Origin: Sphingomonas leidyi
Lineage (GTDB): Bacteria > Pseudomonadota > Alphaproteobacteria > Sphingomonadales > Sphingomonadaceae
Assembly: GCF_011761945.1 (NCBI RefSeq)
Contig: NZ_JAASQV010000001.1
Coordinates: forward strand, 1,488,001 to 1,552,000
Direction of reading: 5' to 3'
Length of the DNA stretch: 64,000 bases
Part shown: piece by piece, positions 1-8,377 of the stretch
How positions within the stretch are numbered: the first letter of the stretch is position 1
Layout: the number at the start of each line of letters is the position of its first letter
Position numbers and translations under genes: made by a program
Notes under the pieces: generated by a model
Told to the model about the DNA's origin: nothing
Seen by the model: only the letters and a program-made list of their open reading frames with translations
Database searches by the model: none

Positions 1-794
1 GGCTCCCTCGACCAGGCGCTTTCGGCCCCGCGATCGTACATCACCCGGCCCTTGCCCTGGACCATCGCCCAGCAATCGGCGAGGCGATCGGTCTTGTCCG
101 CCGGGACGGTGAAGCCGGTGTCGTGCATGCCGAGCGGCACGAAGATGCGTTGCGCGAAGAAGTCGCCCAGCTTCATGCCCGAGACGCGCTCGACCACGGC
201 GCCGAGCACGTCGGTGGAGACCGAATAATTCCATTCGGCGCCCGGCGAGAATTCGAGCGGAATGCCGCCCAGCGCCGCGACGAATTCGTCGAGCGTCAGG
301 TTGCCGTGCCAGTTCTCGATCTTGCCCTCGCGATAGGCTGCGTCGACATTGGTGCGGTTCTGGAAGCTGTAGGTGAGGCCCGAAGTGTGGCGGAGCAGGT
401 CCACCATGCGCATCGGCTCGTCGGTGGGCAGGGTCTGGAACGGCACGCCGCCACCGCCCGCCTTGAACACGCCCAGCCCCTTCAGCTCGGGCAGGACGTG
501 GTGGACGGGCGTGTCGAGCGCGACCAGCCCTTCCTCGACCAGCATCATGAAGGCGAGGCTGGTCACCGGCTTGGTCATCGAGGCGATGCGGAAGATCGTG
601 GTTTCGTCCACCGGCGCGCCGCCCTCGCGGGCCGCGCCCTGATGCGAGAAATGCACGATCTCGCCGCCGCGCGCGATCAGCAGCTGCGCGTGCGGGAGCT
701 TGCCCGAGTCGAGATAGCGAGTCTTCAGGTACGGATCGATCCGGGCCAGCCGGGCCGCGTCGAAACCCTGGTTTTCGGGCTTGGCAATCGTCAT
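1..794 (-). CDS. Serine hydrolase of the beta-lactamase/class C family, C-terminus beyond the window
   Basis: About 264 codons are visible before the window edge. The SxxK nucleophile motif is SMTK (Ser72, Lys75) and the second motif is YSV at Tyr190, the pattern of class C beta-lactamases, D-alanyl carboxypeptidases and related esterases (EstB type). The third KTG/HTG-like box would lie in the missing part. There is no obvious signal peptide: the protein begins MTIAKPENQGFDAARLARID, as in cytoplasmic esterase-like members. The ATG at 794 is preceded by GAGAGG about 11 bases upstream. It is transcribed away from the acyl-CoA synthetase gene and shares a 172-base upstream region with it. Substrate cannot be told from the sequence; a true beta-lactamase is unlikely without a signal peptide. 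Confidence 0.85.
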   Translation of the reverse strand, partial: MTIAKPENQGFDAARLARIDPYLKTRYLDSGKLPHAQLLIARGGEIVHFSHQGAAREGGAPVDETTIFRIASMTKPVTSLAFMMLVEEGLVALDTPVHHVLPELKGLGVFKAGGGGVPFQTLPTDEPMRMVDLLRHTSGLTYSFQNRTNVDAAYREGKIENWHGNLTLDEFVAALGGIPLEFSPGAEWNYSVSTDVLGAVVERVSGMKLGDFFAQRIFVPLGMHDTGFTVPADKTDRLADCWAMVQGKGRVMYDRGAESAWSRE

Positions 795-966
795 GCGGCT
801 GGCATACCTCTCATTCGAAACCAGTGACTCGCATCTTGGCGCGGATGCGGTTCCCCTATTGCCTTGAGCGCGCGATGAATCAACACTAACGTTGTTTACG
901 GTACGGCATCCGGTGCCAAACCCAACATTCTAGAAACATAACGCACATAGATTGGAGAGAATCGCC

Positions 967-2715
967 TTGGCCCCCGAACCGATCGTCCCGCTCGACCCCA
1001 ATTGGCCGGCGATGTCGCTGGCGCAGGTGAAGGCCGCGCTTACCGCGCCGGGCGCGCGCTTCGAGATGGACGAGGTGGACATTCGCGGCGTGCCGACGCG
1101 GATCTGGAAGAACGCACCGCCCACGCTCGGCGTGCTCCAGCAGCTGGTGCGGCTCTATGGCGACCGCGTCTTCACCATCTATGAGGACGAGCGGGTCACC
1201 TATGACGCGAACTACCGCGCGGTCTGCCACCTCGCGCAATGGTTGACCGAGATGGGGGTGGGGAAGGGAGACCGCGTCGCGCTGGCGATGCGCAACCTGC
1301 CCGAATGGCCGACGATCTTCTTCGCGGCGACCAGCCTGGGCGCGATCATCGTGCCGCTCAATGCATGGTGGACGGGCGGCGAGCTCGAATATGGGCTGAA
1401 GGACTCGGGCGCGAAGATCCTCTTCGTCGATGCCGAGCGGCATGCGCGGCTGAAGGATTGCTACGCGCAGCTGCCCGCGCTGGAGCGCGTGGTGGTGAGC
1501 CGCTGCGACGAGGAGCTGGGGGGCAACGCCAGCCGCCTGGAGGTGCTGATCGGCACGCGGAAGGACTGGGCCGGCCTGCCCGACATTCCCTTCCCGCAGG
1601 TGGCGGTCTCGCCCGAGGACGATGCGACGATCTTCTATACCAGCGGCACGACGGGAAACCCCAAGGGCGCGCTCGGCACGCACCGCAACATCTGCACCAA
1701 CATCCTGTCGAGCGGATACAGCGCGGCGCGCGCGATGCTGCGCCGGGGCGAGGTGCCGCCGGCGGTGATCCCGCACAAGGTGGGCCTGCTGGTGATCCCG
1801 CTGTTCCACGTCACGGCGTGCAGCGCCGCCCTGATGACCGGCATCGCGACGGGGCAGACCATATTGTTCATGCGCCGCTGGGACGCCGAGCAGGCGATGG
1901 GGCTGATCGAGCGCGAGAAGGTGACCTTCACCGGTGGCGTGCCGACGATCGCCTGGCAGCTGCTCGAGCATCCGGCGCGCGAAAAATACGATCTCTCCAG
2001 CCTGGAGGCGATCTCCTATGGCGGCGCGCCCTCGGCCCCGGAGCTGGTGAAGCGCATCTATGAGGAATTCGGGGCGCTGCCCGGCAATGGCTGGGGCATG
2101 ACCGAGACGATGGCGACGGTAACCCAGCATAGCGGCGAGGACTATCTCACTCGGCCGACCAGCGCGGGCCAGCCGGTGGCGACCGCAGACCTCAAGATCA
2201 TGACCGTCGAGGGCGATCGCGAGCTTCCCGTCGGGGAAGTGGGCGAGCTCTGGGCCAGGGGGCCGATGATCGTGAAGGGCTATTGGGGCAAGCCCGAGGC
2301 GACCGCCGAGACCTTTGTCGACGGCTGGGTGCGCACCGGCGACCTGGCCAGGCTCGACGAGGAAGGTTTCCTCTATATCGTCGACCGGGCCAAGGACATC
2401 GTGATCCGCGGCGGCGAGAACATCTATTCGAGCGAAGTGGAGGACGTGCTCTATGCCTTTCCCGGGGTGATGGACGCGGCGCTGATCGGCGTGCCGCACA
2501 AGATCCTGGGCGAGGAGCCGGTGGCGGTGGTCCATATGGCGCCGGGCGCCAGCGCGAGCGAGGCGGAGCTCCAGGGCTTCGTCCGCGAGCGGCTGGCCGC
2601 GTTCAAGGTGCCGGTGCAGGTGCGCTTCGCGGCCGATACGCTGCCCCGCAACGCCAATGGCAAGATCCTGAAGAAGGACCTGCGGGCGTTGTTCGTCGGA
2701 GAGACTGCCGCCTGA
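967..2715 (+). CDS. AMP-forming acyl-CoA synthetase (long-chain fatty acid CoA ligase family)
   Basis: An ANL-superfamily enzyme of about 582 residues that activates a carboxylic acid to acyl-AMP and then to the CoA thioester. The P-loop YTSGTTGNPKG lies near residue 220, GWGMTET near 375, RTGDLA near 455, the hinge segment KDIVIRGGENIYSSEVED follows it, and the catalytic lysine is in NGKILKKDLR near the C-terminus (about 563). I chose TTG 967 as start because GGAGAG lies 7 bases before it; another TTG at 952 overlaps that ribosome binding site and is less likely. The gene stands alone, 64 bases before the aldolase-like gene, so context does not reveal the substrate. Medium- to long-chain or aromatic acids are all possible. 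Confidence 0.9.
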   Translation: MAPEPIVPLDPNWPAMSLAQVKAALTAPGARFEMDEVDIRGVPTRIWKNAPPTLGVLQQLVRLYGDRVFTIYEDERVTYDANYRAVCHLAQWLTEMGVGKGDRVALAMRNLPEWPTIFFAATSLGAIIVPLNAWWTGGELEYGLKDSGAKILFVDAERHARLKDCYAQLPALERVVVSRCDEELGGNASRLEVLIGTRKDWAGLPDIPFPQVAVSPEDDATIFYTSGTTGNPKGALGTHRNICTNILSSGYSAARAMLRRGEVPPAVIPHKVGLLVIPLFHVTACSAALMTGIATGQTILFMRRWDAEQAMGLIEREKVTFTGGVPTIAWQLLEHPAREKYDLSSLEAISYGGAPSAPELVKRIYEEFGALPGNGWGMTETMATVTQHSGEDYLTRPTSAGQPVATADLKIMTVEGDRELPVGEVGELWARGPMIVKGYWGKPEATAETFVDGWVRTGDLARLDEEGFLYIVDRAKDIVIRGGENIYSSEVEDVLYAFPGVMDAALIGVPHKILGEEPVAVVHMAPGASASEAELQGFVRERLAAFKVPVQVRFAADTLPRNANGKILKKDLRALFVGETAA

Positions 2716-2779
2716 GGCGTAATGGCGCTGGCGGAAGGAGCGGCGCGCGCTAGGATCGGCATCCGAAGGGAGACACCCG

Positions 2780-3916
2780 ATGCATTCCGATCGCCGCGCG
2801 TTCCTGGGGCTCGCCGCCGCCGCCATGGCCATGCCGCCGCTGGCCCGGGCGGCAAGGTGGCAGTCGGCCCCGGCCTTTCCTCCGGCCGATGCGCGCAGCG
2901 TCTGGCTGGTCGGCGATTCCGCGCCTCCGGACCCGGTCGCCATGTCGGCGCGACTGGCGGCGCTGGCCGGCAGCGGATCGGTGCGCGACGGCTATCTCAA
3001 CGGCGGCGCGGTCGAGGCGCTGGAAGGGGCCTTTGCGGCCTATCTCGGCAAGGAGGCCTGCGCCTTCTTCCCGACGGGCACGCTCGCCAACAATGTCGCG
3101 CTGCGGGTGCTGTGCGGCGAGGCGCCGCATGCGCTCTGCCAGTATGACAGCCATCTCTATCGCGACGAGAGCAACATGGCGCAGCGGCTGGCGGGCATCA
3201 ACCTGGTGCCCCTGGGCGCAGGGCGCGTGGCGCCGACGCAGGAGGAACTGGTCGCGGCGTTCGATGCCGCCGAGAAGGGCCCCTATGCGCTCAAGGTCGG
3301 CGCGATCTCGCTGGAGAGTCCCGTGCGGCGGCTCGACGGGCAGCTGATCCCGCCGAAGCGCATCGCCGAGATCGCGGCGCTGGCGGCGGCGCATGGCACG
3401 CGCATGCACCTCGACGCGGCGCGGCTGCTGCTTGCGCCGCCTTCGCTCGACCGCAAGGCGTATGTGGCGCCGTTCGAGACGGTCTATGTCTCGCTCTACA
3501 AATATCTGGGTGCGCCGTTTGGCGCGGTGCTGGCCGGGCCGGCGGCGACGATCGCCAAGGCGCGCGAATGGCGGCACCTCTATGGCGGGCTGATCTATCA
3601 GGGCTGGGCACCGGCCCTGCTTGCGCTCGACGGGCTGCAACGCTTTCCCGAGAGCATCGCCACGGCGCATGGCGCCGCCGAAACGCTGTTCGCGGCGCTG
3701 GAGCATGGCGGCAAGGTGAAGCGCGTGCCGAATCCGGATGCCTCGAACATCTACCGGCTGGAGATGCCGCAGGCACTTGCCGAAGCGGCGTTCGAGCGCG
3801 GCCGTGCCGCCGGCGTGCGGATCGGGCGATGGGAGAAGGGGTCGATCCCCTTCTTCGTCAACGAGACGCTGCTGCGCCGCCCGGTGGAGGAATATGTGCG
3901 GGTGTTCCTGGGGTAG
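2780..3916 (+). CDS. Threonine aldolase/beta-eliminating lyase family PLP protein with Tat-type signal
   Basis: A fold-type I PLP protein of 378 residues resembling low-specificity L-threonine aldolases, which cleave beta-hydroxy amino acids to glycine and an aldehyde. Family features include FFPTGTLANNVAL near residue 95, the HLDAARLL segment carrying the PLP-contacting Asp, and the presumed Schiff-base lysine in SLYKYLGAPFGAVLAG. Unusually, the N-terminus reads SDRRAFLGLAAAAMAMPPLA, a twin-arginine motif followed by a hydrophobic stretch and a likely cleavage site, so the enzyme may be exported folded with its cofactor. The ATG at 2780 has AAGGGAGA just upstream. It is convergent with glpK, the two stops being 23 bases apart. 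Substrate unknown; the family call is firm, the location an inference. Confidence 0.85.
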   Translation: MHSDRRAFLGLAAAAMAMPPLARAARWQSAPAFPPADARSVWLVGDSAPPDPVAMSARLAALAGSGSVRDGYLNGGAVEALEGAFAAYLGKEACAFFPTGTLANNVALRVLCGEAPHALCQYDSHLYRDESNMAQRLAGINLVPLGAGRVAPTQEELVAAFDAAEKGPYALKVGAISLESPVRRLDGQLIPPKRIAEIAALAAAHGTRMHLDAARLLLAPPSLDRKAYVAPFETVYVSLYKYLGAPFGAVLAGPAATIAKAREWRHLYGGLIYQGWAPALLALDGLQRFPESIATAHGAAETLFAALEHGGKVKRVPNPDASNIYRLEMPQALAEAAFERGRAAGVRIGRWEKGSIPFFVNETLLRRPVEEYVRVFLG

Positions 3917-3939
3917 ATGCCGCCTCGCTGCCCCCGTTG

Positions 3940-5436
3940 CTATCCCGGCTGGGCCACCGTCATCCCCGCCTTCGCGGGCGCGACGACCGAAGTGACTGCG
4001 CTTCTCCACCCGGCGAGGCGTGCCTCGCGCCTGTCCGGCTCCAGCCTCGGCTCGAAGGTCAGCCCCGCGCCGCGCATCCGGGCCGCTTCCTCGAGGTCCG
4101 CGAACATCCCGCAGCCCACGCCCGCCAGCATCGCGGCGCCCAGCGCGGTGGTCTCGGCGAAATCGGGGCGGTCCACCGGGATGGCGAGGATGTCGGCCAG
4201 ATCCTGGGCGATCCAGTCGTTGGTGACCATGCCGCCGTCGATCCGCAGGCGCGACCAGTCGGCGCCGTCGGCAGCGAAGGCGGCCTTCAGGTCGTGGCTC
4301 TGGTGCGCCATCGCCTCCAGCGCAGCGCGGACGATATGGGCACGGGTAGCGGCAAAGCTGAGACCCGAGATCGCGGCGCGGGCTTCCGGTTCCCACCAGG
4401 GCGCGCCAAGGCCGCTAAGGGCGGGGACGAGGTATACGCCGCCATTGTCCTTGACCGAGCGGGCCAGCGCCTCGGTCTCCTGCGCGGTTTCGATCAGCTT
4501 CACCGAATCGCGCAGCCATTGGACCAGGCTGCCCGCGACGAACACCGAACCCTCGATCGCATAGGTGCGCCGCCCGCCCAGCTGCCAGAGCACGGTGGCG
4601 AGCAGGCGGTTCCTGGAGGAGGGCGGGGTGCCGCCGGCGTTGGTGAGCACGAAGGCGCCGGTGCCATAGGTCGCCTTGGTGTCGCCGCGCTCGAGACAGG
4701 CCTGGCCGATCGTCGCGGCCTGCTGATCGCCGGCCAGGCCGCAGATCGGGATTTCACCGCCGAACAATCTGGTGGTGCCGAACCTGCCGGCGCAATCGAC
4801 GATCTCCGGCAGCGCGTCGCGCGGCGCGGAGAACATGTCGAGCAGCCCGTCGCTCCATCCGCCGGAGCCCAGCCCCATCAGGAGGGTGCGCGAAGCGTTG
4901 GTGGCATCGGTGACGTGCAGGCCGCCGGTGAGCTTCCACACCAGCCAGCTCTCGATCGTGCCGATGGCGAGGCGATCGCCGACGCCCTTCAATTGCGGCC
5001 AGTTGCGCATCGCCCAGGCGATCTTGGTGCCGGAGAAATAGGGATCGAGCAGCAGCCCGGTGCGCGCCTGGACGCCGGCTTCCTCGCCCGCTTCGCGCCA
5101 GGCCCGGCACATCGCGGCCGAGCGGCGGTCCTGCCAGACGATCGCCGGCGCCAGCGGCTCGCCGGTGGTCTTGTCCCAGAAGACGATGGTCTCGCGCTGG
5201 TTGGTGATGCCGATCGCGGCGATCGCCTGGGCGCCGCCGGCCTGCTGGACCATGGCCATCGCGCATTCGAGGGAGCGGCGCCAGATCTCGCCCGCATCAT
5301 GCTCGACCAGGCCCGGGCCGGGATAATGCTGGGCAAGGTCGGCGCTGTGGCTGCCCAGACACTTGCCCGACGGCGCGAACAGCATCGCGCGCGTGGAGGT
5401 GGTACCCTCGTCGATGACCAGTATGTGTTCGCCCAT
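3940..5436 (-). CDS. glpK: Glycerol kinase
   Basis: A FGGY-family sugar kinase of 498 residues that phosphorylates glycerol to glycerol 3-phosphate with ATP in the cytoplasm. The N-terminal phosphate loop reads ILVIDEGTTSTRAMLF (usually DQGTTS; here Gln is Glu). Other glycerol-kinase features are the GITNQRETIVFWDKTTGEP segment, ATYGTGAFVLTNAG and the C-terminal RIDGGMVTNDW. The ATG at 5436 fits the family N-terminus; the reading frame continues upstream without homology. The last roughly 15 residues, after WRSAV, are translated from a palindromic intergenic repeat, so the natural end of the protein has been replaced or extended. No glpF or glpD lies nearby. It is divergent from the AI-2E permease with 72 bases between. 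Confidence 0.93.
   Translation of the reverse strand: MGEHILVIDEGTTSTRAMLFAPSGKCLGSHSADLAQHYPGPGLVEHDAGEIWRRSLECAMAMVQQAGGAQAIAAIGITNQRETIVFWDKTTGEPLAPAIVWQDRRSAAMCRAWREAGEEAGVQARTGLLLDPYFSGTKIAWAMRNWPQLKGVGDRLAIGTIESWLVWKLTGGLHVTDATNASRTLLMGLGSGGWSDGLLDMFSAPRDALPEIVDCAGRFGTTRLFGGEIPICGLAGDQQAATIGQACLERGDTKATYGTGAFVLTNAGGTPPSSRNRLLATVLWQLGGRRTYAIEGSVFVAGSLVQWLRDSVKLIETAQETEALARSVKDNGGVYLVPALSGLGAPWWEPEARAAISGLSFAATRAHIVRAALEAMAHQSHDLKAAFAADGADWSRLRIDGGMVTNDWIAQDLADILAIPVDRPDFAETTALGAAMLAGVGCGMFADLEEAARMRGAGLTFEPRLEPDRREARLAGWRSAVTSVVAPAKAGMTVAQPG
3955..3990. repeat. GTCATCCCC-type palindromic repeat fused to the glpK 3' end
   Basis: The plus strand reads CGTCATCCCCGCCTTCGCGG around 3958-3977, one arm and loop of the same GC-rich palindrome family seen at 11.7, 19.7 and 42.1 kb. 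Read on the minus strand it encodes the glpK tail VVAPAKAGMTVAQPG and then the stop. It also sits between the convergent stops of the aldolase-like gene and glpK, so it may act as a terminator for either. Confidence 0.7.
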
Positions 5437-5508
5437 CCCGATCAGACTAGCCGGGATTACATCCGTTGCAATCCGCGCTAGGGTCGGCCGCGAAAGGGAA
5501 GGGCAGAA

Positions 5509-6747
5509 GTGAGCGATCGACCCGGCAGCATCGGCGGCGAACCCCTGGATGACGGCGCGTCGTCCGGATCGGCAAGGGTGCCCCTGCTGGGGCCATCGAG
5601 CCAGGAAAGCATGGGCGACGGCCAGAAGCGGGACCGGCTGATGGCGGCGCTGGCGCTCATGGCGGGCATCGGCCTGTTGCTGGCGCTGCCCTTCGCGCTG
5701 CAGGCGGGCGCGGTGTTCTTCCTGCCGCTCACCACCGCGCTGGTGATCGCGATCGCGCTGGTGCCCCTGCTCGAATGGCTGGAGCGCCACCGCGTGCCCG
5801 CGCCGATCGCGGCGTTCATCTGCGTGCTGCTGTTCCTCATCGCGGCGAATGTCGCGCTGGCCTCGATCGTGGTGCCAGCCTGGCAGTGGATCCGCGATCT
5901 TCCCGCCAAGATCCCGCAGATCCAGGAGAATCTGAAGCCGCTGATCGAGTTCTACGCCAACCTCGACAGTTTCGTGAACAAGACGGTGATGAACTTCGCC
6001 TCGGCGCCGATGAAGCAGCCCGAAGTGATGGCCGCCACGCCGCCGCGCTCGCTGATCGACCTGTTCGCCACCTCGGCTCCCTCGGCGCTGGTGGAGATGT
6101 TCTTCGCCATCCTCGTCATCTATTTCTTCCTGTCGGGCTGGACCCGGCTGCGGCGCAACGCAATCACCAGCCGCGCGAGCTTCGGCGGCGCGATGGCGAC
6201 GGCGCGCGTGATCCAGGACGTGGTGGACGATACTTCGGCCTATCTGGGCACGATCACGCTGATCAACCTGACGCTGGGGCTGATCGTGGCGGGCGTGCTC
6301 TGGGCGATCGGCATGCCGACGCCGCTGATGTGGGGCGGCATCGTCGCGCTGCTCAACTATATCCCCTATTTCGGCCCGGTCTTCGCCGCGCTGCTGCTGG
6401 CCATGGGCGGGCTGATGACCTTTCCGGACCTGGGCTGGGCATTCGTGCCGCCGATCGTGATGATCGCCTGCCACCTGATCGAGGCGAATGTGGTGACGCC
6501 GCTGATCGTGGGGCACCGGCTGACGATCAGCCCGATCATGATCCTGATCTCGCTGAGCTTCTGGGGCTGGGTGTGGGGCACCACCGGGGCGCTGCTCGCG
6601 GTGCCGCTGCTGATCATCATCCAGACGGTGGTGAACGCGGCGGGCAAGCCGGACATCGCCGGTTTTCTCTTCGAGCACGGGACCTTGGTGAACGATCCTG
6701 TGGATAATCGTCCGCTCCGGCGAAAAAGTCGCGACCAATCCGGTTGA
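5509..6747 (+). CDS. AI-2E/PerM-family membrane permease
   Basis: A 412-residue inner-membrane protein of the AI-2E transporter (PerM, YdiK, TqsA) family. After a polar N-terminus of about 40 residues come hydrophobic helices near residues 45-85 and 100-125, a soluble region near 130-190, and a C-terminal block of helices containing the family signatures LLNYIPYFGPVFAALL and EANVVTPLIVGHRLTISP. Different members have been linked to export of small molecules or to Na+/H+ exchange, so the cargo cannot be inferred. The GTG start at 5509 is preceded by AAGGGAAGGG. The -35 box of the following tRNA-Asp promoter begins inside its stop-codon region. Family assignment is firm; the biological role is unknown. 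Confidence 0.85.
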   Translation: MSDRPGSIGGEPLDDGASSGSARVPLLGPSSQESMGDGQKRDRLMAALALMAGIGLLLALPFALQAGAVFFLPLTTALVIAIALVPLLEWLERHRVPAPIAAFICVLLFLIAANVALASIVVPAWQWIRDLPAKIPQIQENLKPLIEFYANLDSFVNKTVMNFASAPMKQPEVMAATPPRSLIDLFATSAPSALVEMFFAILVIYFFLSGWTRLRRNAITSRASFGGAMATARVIQDVVDDTSAYLGTITLINLTLGLIVAGVLWAIGMPTPLMWGGIVALLNYIPYFGPVFAALLLAMGGLMTFPDLGWAFVPPIVMIACHLIEANVVTPLIVGHRLTISPIMILISLSFWGWVWGTTGALLAVPLLIIIQTVVNAAGKPDIAGFLFEHGTLVNDPVDNRPLRRKSRDQSG

Positions 6748-6772
6748 CACCCCCGAATCTCGCGTCTAGTGC
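6744..6772 (+). promoter_or_regulatory. Sigma-70 promoter of tRNA-Asp
   Basis: A consensus -35 TTGACA at 6744-6749 and a -10-like TAGTGC at 6767-6772 are separated by exactly 17 bases, ending 21 bases before the mature tRNA 5' end. The -35 overlaps the last codons of the permease gene. Confidence 0.65.
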
Positions 6773-6793
6773 CCGCCTCCTCGCTTCGAGAGA

Positions 6794-6870
<77 letters not shown>

Positions 6871-6959
6871 TTCCCCATTGCCGGACCGGAAAGGCGCCGC
6901 TCGTGCGGAGCCCGGGGGACCGATGCCGTGGCGGCTATGGTCCATTCTCGTGCGCGGAT

Positions 6960-7036
<77 letters not shown>

Positions 7037-7043
7037 TGCGCCT

Positions 7044-7271
7044 TCAGGCGCGGCGCCAGCGCCCCGTCTCCATCCAGCGCAGCACCCCGCCGAGCGGCAG
7101 GATCCAGACGATGCCCGTCACCACGTAGATCGGCAGCTGGGCGAGAACGTGCAGCTGCCCGATCCAGTGCGAGAAGCTCGCCACCAGGACGATCCACGCC
7201 AGGATCCAGGCGACGATGCCCAGTGCGCCCGCCGGCTTGCGCCAGCTCGGCGCTACGCCCCCGCGTGCCAT
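7044..7271 (-). CDS. DUF2842 family small membrane protein
   Basis: A 75-residue protein with two predicted membrane helices, the first around residues 15-35 (GIVAWILAWIVLVASF) and the second around 46-63 (LPIYVVTGIVWILPLGG), ending in the basic tail METGRWRRA. The PSWRKPAGA entry to helix 1 and WILPL in helix 2 match the DUF2842 family, found in Alphaproteobacteria and without a known function. Its ATG at 7271 lies inside the end of fau (19-base overlap), so the two are surely co-transcribed. It ends eight bases from the second tRNA-Asp, to which it is convergent. Confidence 0.8.
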   Translation of the reverse strand: MARGGVAPSWRKPAGALGIVAWILAWIVLVASFSHWIGQLHVLAQLPIYVVTGIVWILPLGGVLRWMETGRWRRA

Positions 7272-7804
7272 GTCATGCCTTTCTCGGTGATCACGGCCTG
7301 GAGCGGCACGTCCCAGATGTCGGAGGGGACGGCCGGCACTTCCTGCATCGCCCAGGCGACGCCGACGCGCCAGGCATCGGGATAGCGAGCAAAGGCGCGG
7401 TCGTAATGCGCGGCGCCCTGGCCGAGGCGGTTGAGGCGCGCGTCGAAACCGACAAGGGGCGTCAGGATCACGTCGGGCGCCACTTCCGGGCTGTCGGCGC
7501 GTGGCTGGCGCAGGCCGAACGGGCCGTCGGCCAGCGGCTCGCCCATCCGCCATGCCAGGAACCGGATCGGCGCGGCGCGATCGACGACGAAGGGGAGGGC
7601 GAGCGCGCAACCCTTCTCCGCGGCGGCGGCGGCGAGCTGGGTGGGGTCGGCTTCGCTGCCGATGGCGACATAGGTGGCGACGGTGGCCCCGGCGGCCAGG
7701 CGATCGACGAACGCCTCGGGCGCGAGGATCGCTTCGCTGGCTTCGATGGCGAAGGCGTCGCGCTCGGCGCGGAGCTGTGCCCGCAGGGCTAGCTTGTCGA
7801 TCAT
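7253..7804 (-). CDS. fau: 5-formyltetrahydrofolate cyclo-ligase
   Basis: A 183-residue cytoplasmic enzyme that converts 5-formyl-THF to 5,10-methenyl-THF using ATP, returning the storage folate to the active one-carbon pool. The C-terminal half carries the family signature DVILTPLVGFDARLNRLGQG followed by AAHYDR (commonly GGGYYDR), and the N-terminal basic segment LRAQLRAERD is typical. In many Proteobacteria fau (ygfA) lies directly downstream of zapA and the 6S RNA gene, as it does here. The ATG at 7804 sits about 18 bases after the end of the proposed 6S RNA, so read-through from that RNA may supply its mRNA. Confidence 0.92.
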   Translation of the reverse strand: MIDKLALRAQLRAERDAFAIEASEAILAPEAFVDRLAAGATVATYVAIGSEADPTQLAAAAAEKGCALALPFVVDRAAPIRFLAWRMGEPLADGPFGLRQPRADSPEVAPDVILTPLVGFDARLNRLGQGAAHYDRAFARYPDAWRVGVAWAMQEVPAVPSDIWDVPLQAVITEKGMTWHAGA

Positions 7805-7821
7805 GCCACGCTTCTAGGGGA

Positions 7822-7987
7822 GCGGTGGCGGGACCGCCATGGCCGTTTGCCAGAATATCCACTGACGCCCGTTACGTCAGGTGGGGACCATATGCCGCGG
7901 ACCAGGATCCGCACAGGGACAGCCCCCATGGATGATGAATAGCCTCAGGGATAATTGCTATGGCTCGTACCGGGCAGTGCCCGCCAT
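7822..7987 (-). ncRNA. ssrS: 6S RNA (RNA polymerase-binding regulatory RNA)
   Basis: The 270-base gap between zapA and fau has no credible reading frame but has several marks of 6S RNA. The minus-strand transcript closes with TGGCGGG (complement of 7980-7986) pairing with CCCGCCA (complement of 7826-7832), giving about 165 nt, the usual 6S size. Inside, TCCCTGAGGCTATT resembles the CCCCTGAGCC segment of the E. coli central bubble, and GCGGA/TCCGC plus GGGG/CCCC stems form the distal hairpin. A -35/-10 pair ends just before the proposed 5' end. The zapA-6S-fau order is the classic location. 6S RNA binds sigma-70 holoenzyme by mimicking an open promoter. Ends are estimated to within several bases. 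Confidence 0.72.
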
Positions 7988-7992
7988 GGACG

Positions 7993-8021
7993 GATGTAGG
8001 GGCTTGAAGGCGCTCCCGCAA
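7993..8021 (-). promoter_or_regulatory. Putative promoter of the 6S RNA
   Basis: On the minus strand TTGCGG (complement of 8016-8021) and TACATC (complement of 7993-7998) are separated by 17 bases. The expected start, about seven bases downstream, coincides with the 5' strand of the RNA's closing stem. Confidence 0.5.
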
Positions 8022-8074
8022 CTACCCTCCTTGCGCCAGCGCCGCGAAAGCCGGGGGCGAAGGAGGCACGAGGC

Positions 8075-8377
8075 CTATGCCTCGCTTGCATCCTCTTCGA
8101 GCGCCGCGGCAACGGCTTCCAGCCGATCGGCGATGCGCTCCAGCAGGACCGGCGAGACGCCCTCCGGCGGATTGCGTTCGGTCTCGTCGAGCAGGTCGGC
8201 GAGGATCAGCGCGAGATAGACGAGCGTGCGCTCGGCGTTCAGGCCGCCCGACGCGCGCAGGGCGGTGTCGGCATGGCGTTGCAGGATCGCTTCGAGGTGG
8301 CGAATATGCCCTTCGTCGCCTTCGCGGGTGGCGACCGAATAGCTGCGGCCAGCGACGGAGATGTCGATATCCGCCAT
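8075..8377 (-). CDS. zapA: Cell division protein ZapA
   Basis: A 100-residue ZapA-family protein that binds FtsZ and bundles protofilaments at the division site. The N-terminal globular part contains the family pattern ISVAGRSYSVATREG with GHIRHL following, and the C-terminal half is a long amphipathic helix (VSPVLLERIADRLEAVAAAL) that forms the dimer coiled coil. Its ATG overlaps the stop of the preceding 61-residue gene by one base (TGATG), indicating translational coupling. The 6S RNA and fau follow downstream. Confidence 0.9.
   Translation of the reverse strand: MADIDISVAGRSYSVATREGDEGHIRHLEAILQRHADTALRASGGLNAERTLVYLALILADLLDETERNPPEGVSPVLLERIADRLEAVAAALEEDASEA

Noticed and set aside
123..827. 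Long plus-strand reading frame over the serine hydrolase
   Set aside because: It is opposite the minus-strand hydrolase with SMTK and YSV motifs; its own translation is low-complexity Arg/Ala/His-rich and has no family features.
840..930. Possible operator CAACACTAACGTTG upstream of the acyl-CoA synthetase
   Set aside because: The symmetry is short and imperfect, and no flanking regulator gene supports it; I could not separate it from chance.
3940..6750. 936-codon minus-strand frame that could look like a glycerol kinase fusion
   Set aside because: The extra N-terminal 430 residues are antisense to the permease gene and rich in His, Arg and Gln; homology to glycerol kinase starts only at Met 5436.
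6871..6959. A third tRNA or small RNA between the two tRNA-Asp genes
   Set aside because: The 89-base spacer has no cloverleaf or T-arm motif and is not a copy of either flank.
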